Positions 6,261 to 17,929 are shown, counted from the first letter of the stretch. The stretch: 22,307 nt of DNA from Actinomycetes bacterium (GCA_023404495.1 JAEYBE010000059.1:1-22307), one strand, 5' to 3'. Numbers and translations: made by a program. Notes: a model not told the origin generated them from the sequence alone.

Positions 6261-6333
6261 CGCGCACGGCAGGATTCGAACCTGCGACTTCTGCCTCCGG
6301 AGGGCAGCGCTCTATCCACTGAGCTACGTGCGC
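6261..6333 (-). tRNA. tRNA-Arg (anticodon CCG)
   Basis: The reverse strand folds into a complete cloverleaf of 73 nt including the discriminator base: acceptor GCGCACG/CGTGCGC, D-arm GCTC/GAGC, anticodon stem CTGCC/GGCAG with loop CTCCGGA (anticodon CCG), a 5-nt variable loop, and T-arm GCAGG/CCTGC with loop TTCGAAT. CCA is not encoded. It reads the CGG arginine codon, useful in a high-GC genome. The gene lies 10 bases downstream of the HD-GYP gene on the same strand. Confidence 0.97.
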
Positions 6334-6343
6334 CAGCCGCGCG

Positions 6344-7888
6344 TCAGCCTACCAGCGAGTGCTGCTGCCCGCCGTCCTCTTCAGAGGCAGTGATCGGCGG
6401 CATTGCCTGCGACTTGCGGCGCTTGCGACGGCGTGCGCCCAGGTGCTCCTGGTGGCGCTTCTGCTGCTCCTCGACGTGGCCGTCGCGAATCATCAGGACC
6501 TCGACGATCGAGTCGAAGAACACGTCCAGTAGTTCCGGATCAAAGTGTGTGCCGCGGCCCTCGGACATGATCGCCAGGGCGCGTTCGACGGTCATTGCAG
6601 GGCGGTAGACGCGGTCGCTGGTCAGGGCGTCGAAGACGTCGGCGATTGCCGCCATCCGGCCCTCGATCGGGATTTCGCCGCCCATAAGGCCGTTGGGGTA
6701 GCCGCCGCCGTCCCAGTGTTCATGGTGGCTTAGCGCGATCCGCGCGGCCAGGTCGAGCAGTGGACTGTCGGATCCGGCAAGGATCTCGTGGCCGATTTCG
6801 GCGTGCTTCTCCATCTCCGTGCGTTCTTCCGGCGTCAGAGCGCCGGGCTTGAGGAGAACGGCGTCAGGAATCGCAATTTTGCCGACATCGTGGAGCGGCG
6901 CCGCGATGCGCAGCAGCTCACAGCGGTCCTGGTCCCATCCGATCTTGTTTGCGAGCAGCGCGCAGTAGCGCCCCATCCGTTCGATGTGGTCGCCGGTTTC
7001 CTGATCGCGCGTCTCGACGGCGATCGAAAGTCGCATGATCGTCTCTTCTTGGGAGTGGGCGAGGGCGGTCTCTGAGCGCTCGAGGTCGGCGATCGTCTCG
7101 CGCAGTCGTTGCTCGATCTGGGCACGCTCAACAAGGTTGTCGTTCAGGTCGGCGGCCCGGCGGCGTAGCTCGTTATTGGTGTAAGAAAGCTGCCTGGTTG
7201 TGCGCCGGAGGATTGGCAGCAGGGCTGCGTAGAGCAACAGGAAGATCAGGAGGATGAATCCGGCGAGCGGCAACGCCTGCTGCCGAATCGAGCCGGCCGC
7301 AGCGCCGTAGTCGCTGTAGAGCTCAAAGATTCCGGCCGGCTTGGCCGTCCCCGGGTAATAGACGGGGGCATACGCCTCGATCGCCTTGACTTCGCCGCCC
7401 GCGCCGCCCTCGGCACCGAGCGTGGTGACCTTGGTCACATCGTCGCCCGCCATCACGCTGCGGATCTGCGACACGTCGTCTGACTTCTGGCCGATCTCCT
7501 GGCGATCGGTGGAGTAAACAACCCTGCCGGTGGGCGAGTAGAGCTTTACGCGGATGCCGCCGTTCTTCAGTAGGTCGCGCTTGGCAGACGCGTCGAAACT
7601 GTCAAGTTGCGACTGCGTGAAAGGTGTCTCCCATGCGTCGGCGTTCACCAGTTTGGGGACGATTGTCGCCGCCACGAATTCGGCGTGGTCCGAGACCTTC
7701 TGCGTCGAGTTCGCCTCGACGTTGTGGCGTACGAAGTACAGGATTATCGCCGCGGCGAGAATCAGGGCAAGGCCCATATAGATGGCGAAGGCTCGCATGA
7801 CGCGTGGCGGCCGGGCTTCCCTGCCGGCCAGTCCGAGATCGAATTTCCCCCTCGGCACGCGTTGCGAATCGCGTCCGTGCGAATGCAT
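6344..7888 (-). CDS. Membrane HD-GYP cyclic-di-GMP phosphodiesterase
   Basis: 514 residues. A membrane helix at about 33-52 and a second at about 206-226 bracket an extracytoplasmic sensor domain (about 55-205) with a PAS/CACHE-like segment (IRVKLYSPTGRVVYSTDRQE). A coiled-coil (about 235-285) leads to an HD-GYP domain at about 285-465. The catalytic features are present: HD at 333-334, H362, H367, HH at 388-389, DGGGYP at 393-398 and D417. HD-GYP proteins hydrolyse cyclic-di-GMP, so this should be a signal-responsive phosphodiesterase. A basic tail (ARRRKRRK) near residue 485 is unusual. A second possible start is the ATG at 7798, giving 484 residues and removing an N-terminal basic stretch; neither has a good ribosome-binding site. 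It is divergent from the RNase Z gene. Confidence 0.92.
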   Translation of the reverse strand: MHSHGRDSQRVPRGKFDLGLAGREARPPRVMRAFAIYMGLALILAAAIILYFVRHNVEANSTQKVSDHAEFVAATIVPKLVNADAWETPFTQSQLDSFDASAKRDLLKNGGIRVKLYSPTGRVVYSTDRQEIGQKSDDVSQIRSVMAGDDVTKVTTLGAEGGAGGEVKAIEAYAPVYYPGTAKPAGIFELYSDYGAAAGSIRQQALPLAGFILLIFLLLYAALLPILRRTTRQLSYTNNELRRRAADLNDNLVERAQIEQRLRETIADLERSETALAHSQEETIMRLSIAVETRDQETGDHIERMGRYCALLANKIGWDQDRCELLRIAAPLHDVGKIAIPDAVLLKPGALTPEERTEMEKHAEIGHEILAGSDSPLLDLAARIALSHHEHWDGGGYPNGLMGGEIPIEGRMAAIADVFDALTSDRVYRPAMTVERALAIMSEGRGTHFDPELLDVFFDSIVEVLMIRDGHVEEQQKRHQEHLGARRRKRRKSQAMPPITASEEDGGQQHSLVG

Positions 7889-7961
7889 AAGAGAAGTTTC
7901 GGGCGGTTTGAGCGGGTCCTTGAGCGAAAGTACGACGCAGAATTAGGTATTTTCGCGGGCG

Positions 7962-7967
7962 GTAGAG
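7962..7967 (+). promoter_or_regulatory. Possible leaderless -10 element for RNase Z gene
   Basis: TAGAGT fits the TANNNT pattern and ends 8 nt before the GTG at 7976, which has no Shine-Dalgarno sequence. The arrangement suits a leaderless mRNA. No recognisable -35 is present. An alternative -10, TAGGTA at 7944, would give a leader of about 20 nt. Confidence 0.3.
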
Positions 7968-7975
7968 TCCCGCCG

Positions 7976-8923
7976 GTGAACCTCTCAGTCGTATTTGTCG
8001 GCACCGCCGGATCGACCCCGACGCCCCGCCGGGGGCTTGCGTCATTGCTGATTCGCCGGGGCGGAGATCAGTTGCTCTTCGATTGTGGAGAGGGCACGCA
8101 GCGCCAACTGATTCGTTCCGTGGGACTCGCAGACCTGGAGCACGTCTTCCTGACGCACTACCACGCGGATCACATCCTCGGCATTCCGGGGATGCTCAAG
8201 ACGTTCGCGCTGCGCGGCCGTGAGGTGCCGATGACGATCTACGGACCGCCCGGGCTTGAGCGCATGATGGGCGAGTTCTCATCGCTGATCGGCCGGCTGC
8301 CATTTGACTGCGAGCTGTACGAGCTGGCGCCCGGAGAAGAGCTCGGTTTCAAGGGATTTCGGGTCACTGGATTCGAGGTCGATCACCGGGCGCGCGCGTA
8401 CGGCTACGCGTTGATCGAACACGACCGGCCGGGCTTCTTCGACGAGGCGCGGGCCCGCGAGCTTGGCGTTGAGCCCGGCCCTGACTTTGGCGTGCTCCAG
8501 CGCGGAGGCGAGATCACAACGGCCGAAGGCGCGCTCGTTTCGGCGGATCAGGTGGTCGGCGAATCCCGGCGTGGACGACGCGTGGTCTACACCGGAGACA
8601 CAGCGCCGTGCGCCGCGACGATCGAGGCGGCGCGTGGCGCCGATGTGCTGATCCACGAGGCGACCTTCGGCGACGACGAGGAATCCCGCGCGCGCGAGAC
8701 CGCGCACAGCACCGCGCGGCAGGCGGCCGAGGTCGCTCGCGAGGCGGGGGTCGATCTGCTCTGCCTTACGCATGTTTCGGGGCGATACTTCGGCAAGGAG
8801 CTGCGCTCCGAAGCGCGGGAAGTGTTCGAGAACACCGAGCTGCCGCGCGATTTCGACGTCGTCGAGGTGCCGTTTCCCGAGCGCGGAGCGCCGTATTTGC
8901 AGAAAGATTCGCCTGTCGGCTAG
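7976..8923 (+). CDS. rnz: Ribonuclease Z, tRNA 3'-processing endonuclease
   Basis: 315 residues of the metallo-beta-lactamase fold. The N-terminal VFVGTAGSTPTPRRGLAS, DCGEGTQRQL and the zinc motif HYHADH (residues 61-66) are the RNase Z signature. The later VYTGDTAPC, IHEATFGDDEE and LTHVSGRY segments supply the remaining metal ligands and the family's His. RNase Z cuts pre-tRNAs after the discriminator base so that CCA can be added, which fits the tRNA-Arg in this window having no encoded CCA. The frame is open upstream to 7607, but that would run through the divergent HD-GYP gene. The GTG at 7976 begins the conserved N-terminus (NLSVVFVG) and gives the normal length. It is followed after 90 bp by pyrR. 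Confidence 0.95.
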   Translation: MNLSVVFVGTAGSTPTPRRGLASLLIRRGGDQLLFDCGEGTQRQLIRSVGLADLEHVFLTHYHADHILGIPGMLKTFALRGREVPMTIYGPPGLERMMGEFSSLIGRLPFDCELYELAPGEELGFKGFRVTGFEVDHRARAYGYALIEHDRPGFFDEARARELGVEPGPDFGVLQRGGEITTAEGALVSADQVVGESRRGRRVVYTGDTAPCAATIEAARGADVLIHEATFGDDEESRARETAHSTARQAAEVAREAGVDLLCLTHVSGRYFGKELRSEAREVFENTELPRDFDVVEVPFPERGAPYLQKDSPVG

Positions 8924-8926
8924 TAC
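8897..8926 (+). promoter_or_regulatory. Possible promoter of the pyr operon
   Basis: TTGCAG (8897-8902), an 18-nt spacer and TAGTAC (8921-8926, on the rnz stop codon) give a weak sigma-70-like promoter. Its start site near 8933 would place the whole structured pyrR leader (8948-9016) in the transcript. The -10 match is poor. Confidence 0.25.
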
Positions 8927-8947
8927 ACGGCCGCTGCGCCGCCTGTT

Positions 8948-9016
8948 AGTCTGGCTGGGCAGCAATCAACTGCCCTTTAACTGTGGTCCCGCGAGGCCAA
9001 GAAGGAGCCAGATTTG
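8948..9016 (+). promoter_or_regulatory. PyrR-binding mRNA leader with start-site sequestering helix
   Basis: Positions 8985-8998 read GGUCCCGCGAGGCC in RNA and contain an exact match to the PyrR-loop core RUCCNGNGAGGY, with the outer bases paired as a hairpin. Upstream, GGGCAG and CTGCCC (8957-8962, 8970-8975) form a second hairpin. A long-range helix, UCUGGCU (8950-8956) with AGCCAGA (9006-9012), can extend over the first base of the TTG start at 9014. It also covers the last two bases of the GGAG ribosome-binding site (9004-9007). This gives a three-way junction that buries the initiation region. PyrR with UMP binds such loops in Gram-positive bacteria, so translational repression of pyrR and the coupled genes is inferred. 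Confidence 0.65.
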
Positions 9017-9571
9017 TCCGAGTCCGCAAAGGTCGTGTTCGACCGTGCCGATCTGTCGCGCACGATCGTCCGCATCGCGCATGAGATCGTCGAGAAAAAC
9101 GGCGATCGTCCCTTTGCGATCGTCGGCATCCACCGCCGGGGCGTTCCGGTGGCCAGGCGGATCGCCGCGCAGATTGCCGACTTTGACGGTCGCAGTGTGC
9201 CCGTCGGCGAACTTGACATCTCCTTTTACCGCGATGACATCGGACAAGCGCGACCGAGCCAGCCGGTCGTGCACAGCTCCAGCCTCGACTTTGGCGTCGA
9301 CGACCACGTGATCGTGCTGGTCGACGATGTGCTCTACACCGGGCGCACCGTGCGCGCGGCGATCGATGCGCTGTTTGACTTCGGCCGGCCCCCGGCTGTT
9401 CAGCTTGCTGTACTTGCCGACCGCGGACACCGCGAGCTTCCGATCCGACCAGACTTCGTCGGCAAAAACCTCCCGACAAGCAGCGATGAGCGCGTCAATG
9501 TGCGCGTCGAGGAAATCGACGAGATCGACGAGATCGCGATCGTGCCGAATTCGAAAGTGGGAGCTGCCTGA
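9014..9571 (+). CDS. pyrR: PyrR, pyrimidine operon regulator/uracil phosphoribosyltransferase
   Basis: 185 residues with the type I phosphoribosyltransferase fold. The PRPP-binding loop is VIVLVDDVLYTGRTVRAAID at about residues 97-116. Earlier segments FAIVGIHRRGVPVARRIA and GELDISFYRDDIG are typical of PyrR, as is the late LADRGHRELPIRPDFVGKN. PyrR binds pyr mRNA when UMP is plentiful and may also have uracil phosphoribosyltransferase activity. The TTG start has GGAG 6 nt upstream and is preceded by a PyrR-type RNA loop, so it probably regulates its own operon. The C-terminus contains an imperfect 9-bp tandem repeat (9512-9538) encoding EIDEIDEIA. The stop overlaps the pyrB ATG by one base. 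Confidence 0.96.
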   Translation: MSESAKVVFDRADLSRTIVRIAHEIVEKNGDRPFAIVGIHRRGVPVARRIAAQIADFDGRSVPVGELDISFYRDDIGQARPSQPVVHSSSLDFGVDDHVIVLVDDVLYTGRTVRAAIDALFDFGRPPAVQLAVLADRGHRELPIRPDFVGKNLPTSSDERVNVRVEEIDEIDEIAIVPNSKVGAA

Positions 9572-10563
9572 TGCGCAACCTGATCGGAATCGCGGATCTC
9601 TCGCGCGAGCAGATCGAGCGACTGCTGGACCGCGCCGAGAGTCTTGCGCAGCTCTCGGAGCGCGAGAACAAGAAGCTCCCAACCCTCTCCGGGCGAACGA
9701 TCGTGAACCTCTTCTTCGAGAACTCGACCCGTACGCGGTCCTCTTTCGACCTCGCGGCCAAGCGCCTCTCTGCCGACACTGTGACGATCCAGGCGAGCAG
9801 CTCGAGCGTCGAGAAGGGGGAGTCCCTGCGCGACACCGTGCAGACGCTCTCCGCCTACAAGCCGTCGGCGATCGTCGTGCGTAGTTCGAGCGTTGGCGCG
9901 CCGGGGATGATCACGCGCTGGACCGACGCGGCCGTGATCAACGCCGGAGACGGAAAGCACGAACACCCGACTCAGGCGCTGCTTGACGCATACACGCTGC
10001 GCACTCGACTCGGCGCCCTCGACGGTCGAAGTGTCTGGATCATCGGCGACGTGCTGCACAGCCGTGTCGCGCGCTCGAACATCCTTGCTCTGACCAAGCT
10101 TGGCGCGGATGTCACGGTCTGCGGTCCGCCGACCCTGATCCCGCGAGAGATCGAAGCGCTCGGGTGCGCCGTCTCCTTCACGCTCGAAGGCTCAGAGGAT
10201 GCCGACGTGCTCTACGTGCTGCGGATGCAGAATGAGCGGATGCGCCCGGCGGGCGAGGGCGGCCAGAGCTTCATACCTTCGGTTCGCGAGTACGCCCGCT
10301 ACTACCAAATCAACGGCAAGCGCCTGGGTGCGGATCAGCTCTTGATGCACCCGGGCCCGGTCAATCGCGGGGTCGAGCTCTCACCGGATGTCGTCGACGC
10401 CCCGCAATCGTTGATCACCCAGCAAGTCGCCTCCGGAGTCGCTGTGCGCATGGCGGTGTTCTATGAGCTGCTCGCCGGCGGAGGCGACGGCGGCGGCGCC
10501 GAGCATTGCGAGCCGGAGGTTGCCGAGGCCCGTGCCGCCGGACCAGAAGGGATTGTCCGATGA
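9571..10563 (+). CDS. pyrB: Aspartate carbamoyltransferase catalytic subunit
   Basis: 330 residues. The carbamoyl-phosphate loop FFENSTRTRSSF (STRTR at 52-56), the later KGESLRDT, HPTQALLDAYT (132-142) and MHPGPVNRGVE are all intact. The enzyme joins carbamoyl phosphate and aspartate to carbamoyl aspartate. The C-terminus ends in a glycine/alanine-rich extension of about 25 residues beyond the family core (after VFYELLAG). No regulatory pyrI subunit is encoded nearby, as expected when regulation is through PyrR and carbamoyl phosphate synthase. It starts in a TGATG overlap with pyrR and ends in an ATGA overlap with pyrC, so translation is coupled. Confidence 0.97.
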   Translation: MRNLIGIADLSREQIERLLDRAESLAQLSERENKKLPTLSGRTIVNLFFENSTRTRSSFDLAAKRLSADTVTIQASSSSVEKGESLRDTVQTLSAYKPSAIVVRSSSVGAPGMITRWTDAAVINAGDGKHEHPTQALLDAYTLRTRLGALDGRSVWIIGDVLHSRVARSNILALTKLGADVTVCGPPTLIPREIEALGCAVSFTLEGSEDADVLYVLRMQNERMRPAGEGGQSFIPSVREYARYYQINGKRLGADQLLMHPGPVNRGVELSPDVVDAPQSLITQQVASGVAVRMAVFYELLAGGGDGGGAEHCEPEVAEARAAGPEGIVR

Positions 10564-11963
10564 GCAGGCCCGATCTCAAGCTGATCGAGCCGCTGCCGCC
10601 TGAGCCGATCGGGCCGCCAGCCGACGAATGCCTGAGCTTTCGCGGCGGAGCGCCGGCCGACCTGCTGATCCGCGGCGCACACGTGCTCGACCCGGCCGCC
10701 GGTGTCGATGAGGTGCTCGATCTGCTGGTGCGCGGCGGCGAAATCGCTGAACTTGGCAAATCGATCAGCGCACCCGAGGGGTGCGAGGTGATCGAGGCTC
10801 AGGGAAAGCACGTCTTTCCGGGCTTTGTGGACCCGCACGTGCACCTGCGGACGCCAGGATTTGAATACAAGGAGAACCTCGAATCGGGCACGCGCGCGGC
10901 GGCCGCAGGCGGGTTCACGGCGGTGATCGCGATGGCCAACACCAACCCGCCGGTCGACAGCGCCGCGGCGATCCAGTCGCTGCGTACTCGCGCCGAGGAA
11001 GACGCCCAGATACCGGTGGCATTCTCCGCGACAGTGACGAAGGCGATGGCCGGTGTCGAGCTCTCGGAGATGGCAGAGCTCGCAGAGGCCGGCGCGATCT
11101 GCTTCACCGACGACGGCCTGCCGATTGCCGACGCGGGACTGATGCGCCAGGCGCTGCAATACCAGCGCCTCGCAGGCCGGCCGATCGCTCTCCACGAGGA
11201 GGACCCAAAACTCACGCGCGGCGGAGTTATGAACGATGGCGCCGTCAGCGCGCGTTTGGGACTCGCGGGATACCCGGGCGTCGCAGAGAGCACGATGATC
11301 GCGCGCGACGCACTGATCGCCGAGTACGAGGACGGGCGCATTCACGTTCAGCACCTCTCTTGTGTCGGCTCGATCGAGGCGGTTGCCGCGGCCAAGGAGC
11401 GCGGCGTGAAGATCACGACCGAGGTGACGCCGCACCATCTTGTCTTGACCGACGAGGCGGTCGGCGAGGGAACCGACGCAAACTTCAAGATGAATCCGCC
11501 GCTGCGCACGGAAGCTGACCGCCAGGCGCTGATCGAGGCGCTCAAGAGCGGGGTGGTGGACATCATCGCCACCGACCACGCCCCGCACGCGGCGCACGAA
11601 AAGGAAGTTCCCTTCGAACAGGCGGCGATGGGCGTCACGGGTCTGGAGACTTCCTTCCCGGTCGTCTACAGCCAGCTGGTTCGCCCGGGAGTGCTTGAGC
11701 TCTCGACGCTCGTCGATCGACTCGGCCGGGGCGCGGAGTTGTTCGATCTGACTAGGCCGCGCATCGCGGTCGGCAGCGCAGCGAACCTCTGCTTGATCGA
11801 TCTCGATGCGACATGGACGGTCGGCGAAGAGGGCTATGCAAGTCGCTCTGAAAACAGCTGCTTTGCCGGAATGGAGCTGCACGGCCGGGTTCTTGCGACG
11901 GTCGCGGCCGGCGTGGTCGCGCATCGCGCGCGAAGCCTCACGGTGCAGGAGGTGGCTCGATGA
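10560..11963 (+). CDS. pyrC: Dihydroorotase, class I
   Basis: 467 residues of the amidohydrolase family. Metal ligands are visible: HVH at residues 93-95 (VDPHVHLRTPG), the bridging Asp of ICFTDDGLPI, the His of ALHEEDPK, the His of HVQHLSC, and the Asp of TDHAPH (about 338-343). Class I enzymes interconvert carbamoyl aspartate and dihydroorotate. The start is the ATG overlapping the pyrB stop as ATGA; no in-frame start closer to the conserved core is better. This leaves a proline-rich N-terminal extension of about 30 residues (PLPPEPIGPP) ahead of the usual DLLIRGAHVLDP. The stop overlaps carA as ATGA. Confidence 0.96.
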   Translation: MSRPDLKLIEPLPPEPIGPPADECLSFRGGAPADLLIRGAHVLDPAAGVDEVLDLLVRGGEIAELGKSISAPEGCEVIEAQGKHVFPGFVDPHVHLRTPGFEYKENLESGTRAAAAGGFTAVIAMANTNPPVDSAAAIQSLRTRAEEDAQIPVAFSATVTKAMAGVELSEMAELAEAGAICFTDDGLPIADAGLMRQALQYQRLAGRPIALHEEDPKLTRGGVMNDGAVSARLGLAGYPGVAESTMIARDALIAEYEDGRIHVQHLSCVGSIEAVAAAKERGVKITTEVTPHHLVLTDEAVGEGTDANFKMNPPLRTEADRQALIEALKSGVVDIIATDHAPHAAHEKEVPFEQAAMGVTGLETSFPVVYSQLVRPGVLELSTLVDRLGRGAELFDLTRPRIAVGSAANLCLIDLDATWTVGEEGYASRSENSCFAGMELHGRVLATVAAGVVAHRARSLTVQEVAR

Positions 11964-13080
11964 GCACGCGCAGGCCCGCCTACCTGCTGCTCGAGGACGG
12001 TTCTCGCTTCGACGGATTCGTCGCCGGCGCTGAACCCGAGGCGCTCGGCGAAGTCGTCTTCAACACTTCGATGGCCGGGTACCAAGAGGCGCTGACCGAC
12101 CCCAGCTACCGCGGTCAGATCATCGTCTACACCTACCCGATGGTCGGCAACTACGGGGTCTCGGAGGCATTCATGGAGTCCTCGGCGCCGCACGCGCGGG
12201 CCGTCGTGATGCGCGAGGTCGCGCCGGCCGGATCCCCGGACCGCCAGGGCGAGTGGGAGTCGTGGCTGGCCGACCAGGGGGTGCCGGGGATCACCGGCGT
12301 GAACACGCGTGCCCTGGTGCGTCACATCCGCGACAAGGGGGCGATGCGCGGCGGGATCTTCGACGCAGCAACTCCTGAGCCGCAGGCCCGCGAGCGGATC
12401 GATGCCGAACCAAGCATGCGTGGCGCAGACTTTGCTCGTGAGGTGACTCCGGGCGAGCCGGTGATCCTCGGCGACGGCAGCTCGGCGCACGTCGTCGCGA
12501 TCGACACCGGCATCAAGCGCTCGATCGTCGACAACTTTGTCGCGCGCGGCGTGAAGATCGAGCTGCATCCGTGCGACACCCCGGCGGAGGCGCTGATCGA
12601 GCGCAATCCCGACTTCTTCTTTCTCGCCAACGGACCCGGCGACCCCGCGGCGCTCGACTATGTGGTCGAGAACGTCCGCAAGCTGATCGGCGTCAAGCCT
12701 GTGTTCGGGATCTGCCTCGGCCACCAGCTGCTCTGCCGCGCGGTCGGGCTTGACACGTACAAGCTTCCGTTCGGTCACCGCGGCGCGAATCACCCGGTCA
12801 AGGACCTCGCGACCGGCAAGATCGACATCACCTCCCAGAACCACGGATTTGCGGTTCAGACCCCAGACGGCTCGGGCACGATCGACGTCGACGAGCCGGT
12901 GCGCTGGGAGACCGACTTCGGCGCCGCCGAGCTCTCGCACATCAACCTCTACGACCGCACCGTCGAGGGTCTCGTGCTCAAAGACGTCAAAGGTGCAACT
13001 GTGCAGTACCACCCGGAGGCTGGGCCGGGGCCGCACGACGCGCGTTACCTCTTCGATCGCTTCCTGGAGCTCGCCAGCTG

Positions 13081-13081
<1 letters not shown>
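11960..13081 (+). CDS. carA: Carbamoyl-phosphate synthase small (glutaminase) subunit
   Basis: 373 residues. The N-terminal CarA domain (LLLEDGSRFDGFV, GEVVFNTSMAGYQE, DPSYRGQI) is followed by a class I glutamine amidotransferase domain. Its nucleophile lies in VFGICLGHQLLCRAVG (C252), and the His/Glu pair is in QYHPEA near the C-terminus. It hydrolyses glutamine and channels ammonia to CarB. The start is an ATGA overlap with pyrC, and the stop overlaps the carB ATG by one base. The product feeds both arginine and pyrimidine synthesis, but its location inside the pyr operon ties it to pyrimidine control. Confidence 0.97.
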
Positions 13082-16238
<3,157 letters not shown>

Positions 16239-16242
<4 letters not shown>

Positions 16243-17075
16243 ACCTGGCGGCGCCGAATCGGCCGCAGGCGCCGTTTGGAACACGCCAGGCCGAGGTGAT
16301 CGAGCGGCGCGAGGCCGGTCCATATGTTGTGCTCACGGCGCTCGACGGTCTGGGTCCAAAGCCGGTCGCCGGGCAGTTCTACATGCTTCGAACGGCCAAC
16401 GGCTGGGGCGCGGGGGAGGATGGACGTCCATATCTGCCACGCGCGCTCTCTTACGCCCGCTGTGTTGAGCGGGAAGACGGCCTTGCACTGGATTTCTTGT
16501 TCGAGGGCGTTGGGCCCGGAACCGGGCGCCTTGCCGACATCCAAACCGGCGAGCACGTCATTCTGACCGGCCCGTTCGGGAACGGGTTCGCGCTCGATCC
16601 CGCGCGCTGGCCGCTGCTTGTCGCGGGCGGAATTGGGCTTGCTCCGATCGTGGCGCTCGACGATGAACTGCGCGAACTCGACGGGGTACGCGCGGAGGTG
16701 CTGATCGGAATGCGCTCGGCAGCGCACGCCGACGCGATTTCGATCTACGACCTTGAGCACGACCTTGCGACCGACGATGGTTCTGCCGGTCGTGGCGGGT
16801 TCGTGACCGAGCTGCTCGCCGAGGCGATCGATCGGCGCGCGGAGTCGACGGTCTACGCCTGCGGACCGCCGGCGATGCTCGAGTCTGTGCGCCTGCTCTG
16901 CGCCGATCGGGACGTTCCGGCGCAGCTTGCGATGGAGTCTGGGATGGCGTGTGGGTTCGGCGCTTGCTTTGGCTGCGTGGTCCCGACCAAGGACGGCTAC
17001 CAGCGGCTCTGCGTCGATGGCCCCGTGATTGACGCAGCGTGCCTCGATACGGCGATCACAGTCGGAGGCCATTGA
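16239..17075 (+). CDS. pyrK: Dihydroorotate dehydrogenase B, electron-transfer subunit
   Basis: 278 residues from a TTG that overlaps the carB stop (TTGA) and has GAGG 7 nt upstream. The N-terminal FAD domain shows GQFYMLR and RALSYARC. The nucleotide-binding part has VAGGIGLAPIVALD and CGPPAMLESV. A 2Fe-2S cluster site follows, with C238, C243, C246 and C258 (ACGFGACFGC, then RLC). PyrK passes electrons from the PyrD flavin to NAD+, allowing a soluble heterotetrameric type 1B dihydroorotate dehydrogenase. The frame is open far upstream through carB in another reading frame; that part is not real. The stop overlaps the pyrD ATG by one base. Confidence 0.93.
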
Positions 17076-17923
17076 TGACCGTCGAGTTCTGCGGCATTTC
17101 GCTTGAACACCCGGTGATCAACGGATCGGGCACATACGACGCGCTCGCGGCGCGCCGGGTCTTCGGCGACGCGTTCGAGCGCAATTTTCCGTTTTCGGCC
17201 TACGTGTCAAAGACGATCACGCTTGAGCCGCGCGCGGGCAATCCGCCGCCGCGACTGTGGGAGCTGGGCCAGGGGATGATCAACTCGATCGGCCTGCCAA
17301 ACAAAGGTTTGGTGCGGTTCATCGACGAGGATCTCCCGCAGTACGCGACGTTGCCGGCGCCGTTGATCGTTTCGGTGATGGGCTTTGCGGCGAGCGAGCT
17401 GGTGACGATCATCGACACGCTCGACACGCGCTCCGAGATCGCCGCATTCGAGCTGAACTTTTCATGCCCGAACGTGAAGACGGGAAACATCGTCGGATCC
17501 GACCCCGTCGAGTGTGAGGCGATGATGACCGAGCTGCGCCCGCACTCGCAGAAGCCGATGATCGCCAAGCTCGCACCGTCGACCTCGCGCCCCGATCTCG
17601 TGGCGGCGGCGGCCGAGAGCGCCGGGGCCGACGCGATTTCTCTTGTCAATACGCTGCCGGGGATGGCGCATGCGCCGGGAACCGCTGAGCCGTGGCTCGG
17701 TGCCGGCAGCGGAGGTATCTCCGGTCCGGTGCTTCGGCCGGTGGCGCTCGCTCAGGTCACACGAGTGTCCAGCGCGGTGCGCGTTCCGGTCGTCGGCATG
17801 GGCGGAGTCGAGTCCGGCCGCGACGCTCGGGCGCTGCTCGACGCCGGGGCTCGCCTTGTGGCCGTCGGCACCGAAAACTTCCGTGATCCGGCGGCCGGAA
17901 ACCGCATTGCCGCGGAGCTCTAG
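17075..17923 (+). CDS. pyrD: Dihydroorotate dehydrogenase B, catalytic subunit
   Basis: 282 residues, class 1 dihydroorotate dehydrogenase. FMN and substrate motifs are NGSGTYDALAARR, NSIGLPNKGL and FELNFSCPNVKTG, the last carrying the catalytic cysteine (C131) typical of class 1. GISGPVLRPVALA and GMGGVESGRDARALLDAGA form the phosphate-binding end. With PyrK it converts dihydroorotate to orotate using NAD+. The ATG at 17075 has GGAGG 6 nt upstream and overlaps the pyrK stop as TGATG. It is the last gene of the operon; pyrF and pyrE do not follow. Confidence 0.96.
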   Translation: MTVEFCGISLEHPVINGSGTYDALAARRVFGDAFERNFPFSAYVSKTITLEPRAGNPPPRLWELGQGMINSIGLPNKGLVRFIDEDLPQYATLPAPLIVSVMGFAASELVTIIDTLDTRSEIAAFELNFSCPNVKTGNIVGSDPVECEAMMTELRPHSQKPMIAKLAPSTSRPDLVAAAAESAGADAISLVNTLPGMAHAPGTAEPWLGAGSGGISGPVLRPVALAQVTRVSSAVRVPVVGMGGVESGRDARALLDAGARLVAVGTENFRDPAAGNRIAAEL

Positions 17924-17929
17924 CCGAAC

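Noticed and set aside
6013..6267. 84-codon minus-strand frame next to tRNA-Arg
   Set aside because: It starts at the tRNA 3' end, crosses two strong hairpins, has biased low-complexity content and no ribosome-binding site.
6261..6333. tRNA-Arg as a phage or island attachment site
   Set aside because: No second copy of the tRNA 3' end and no integrase are present in the window.
9512..9538. Imperfect 9-bp tandem repeat at the end of pyrR
   Set aside because: It encodes an in-frame EIDEIDEIA run and is too short to suggest a functional DNA repeat.
10461..11924. 487-codon minus-strand open frame opposite pyrC
   Set aside because: It is antisense to a clear dihydroorotase; its product is Arg/His/Asp-rich with no recognisable domain.
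11834..13036. 400-codon minus-strand open frame opposite carA
   Set aside because: It is antisense to a clear CarA with intact active site; a codon-bias artefact.
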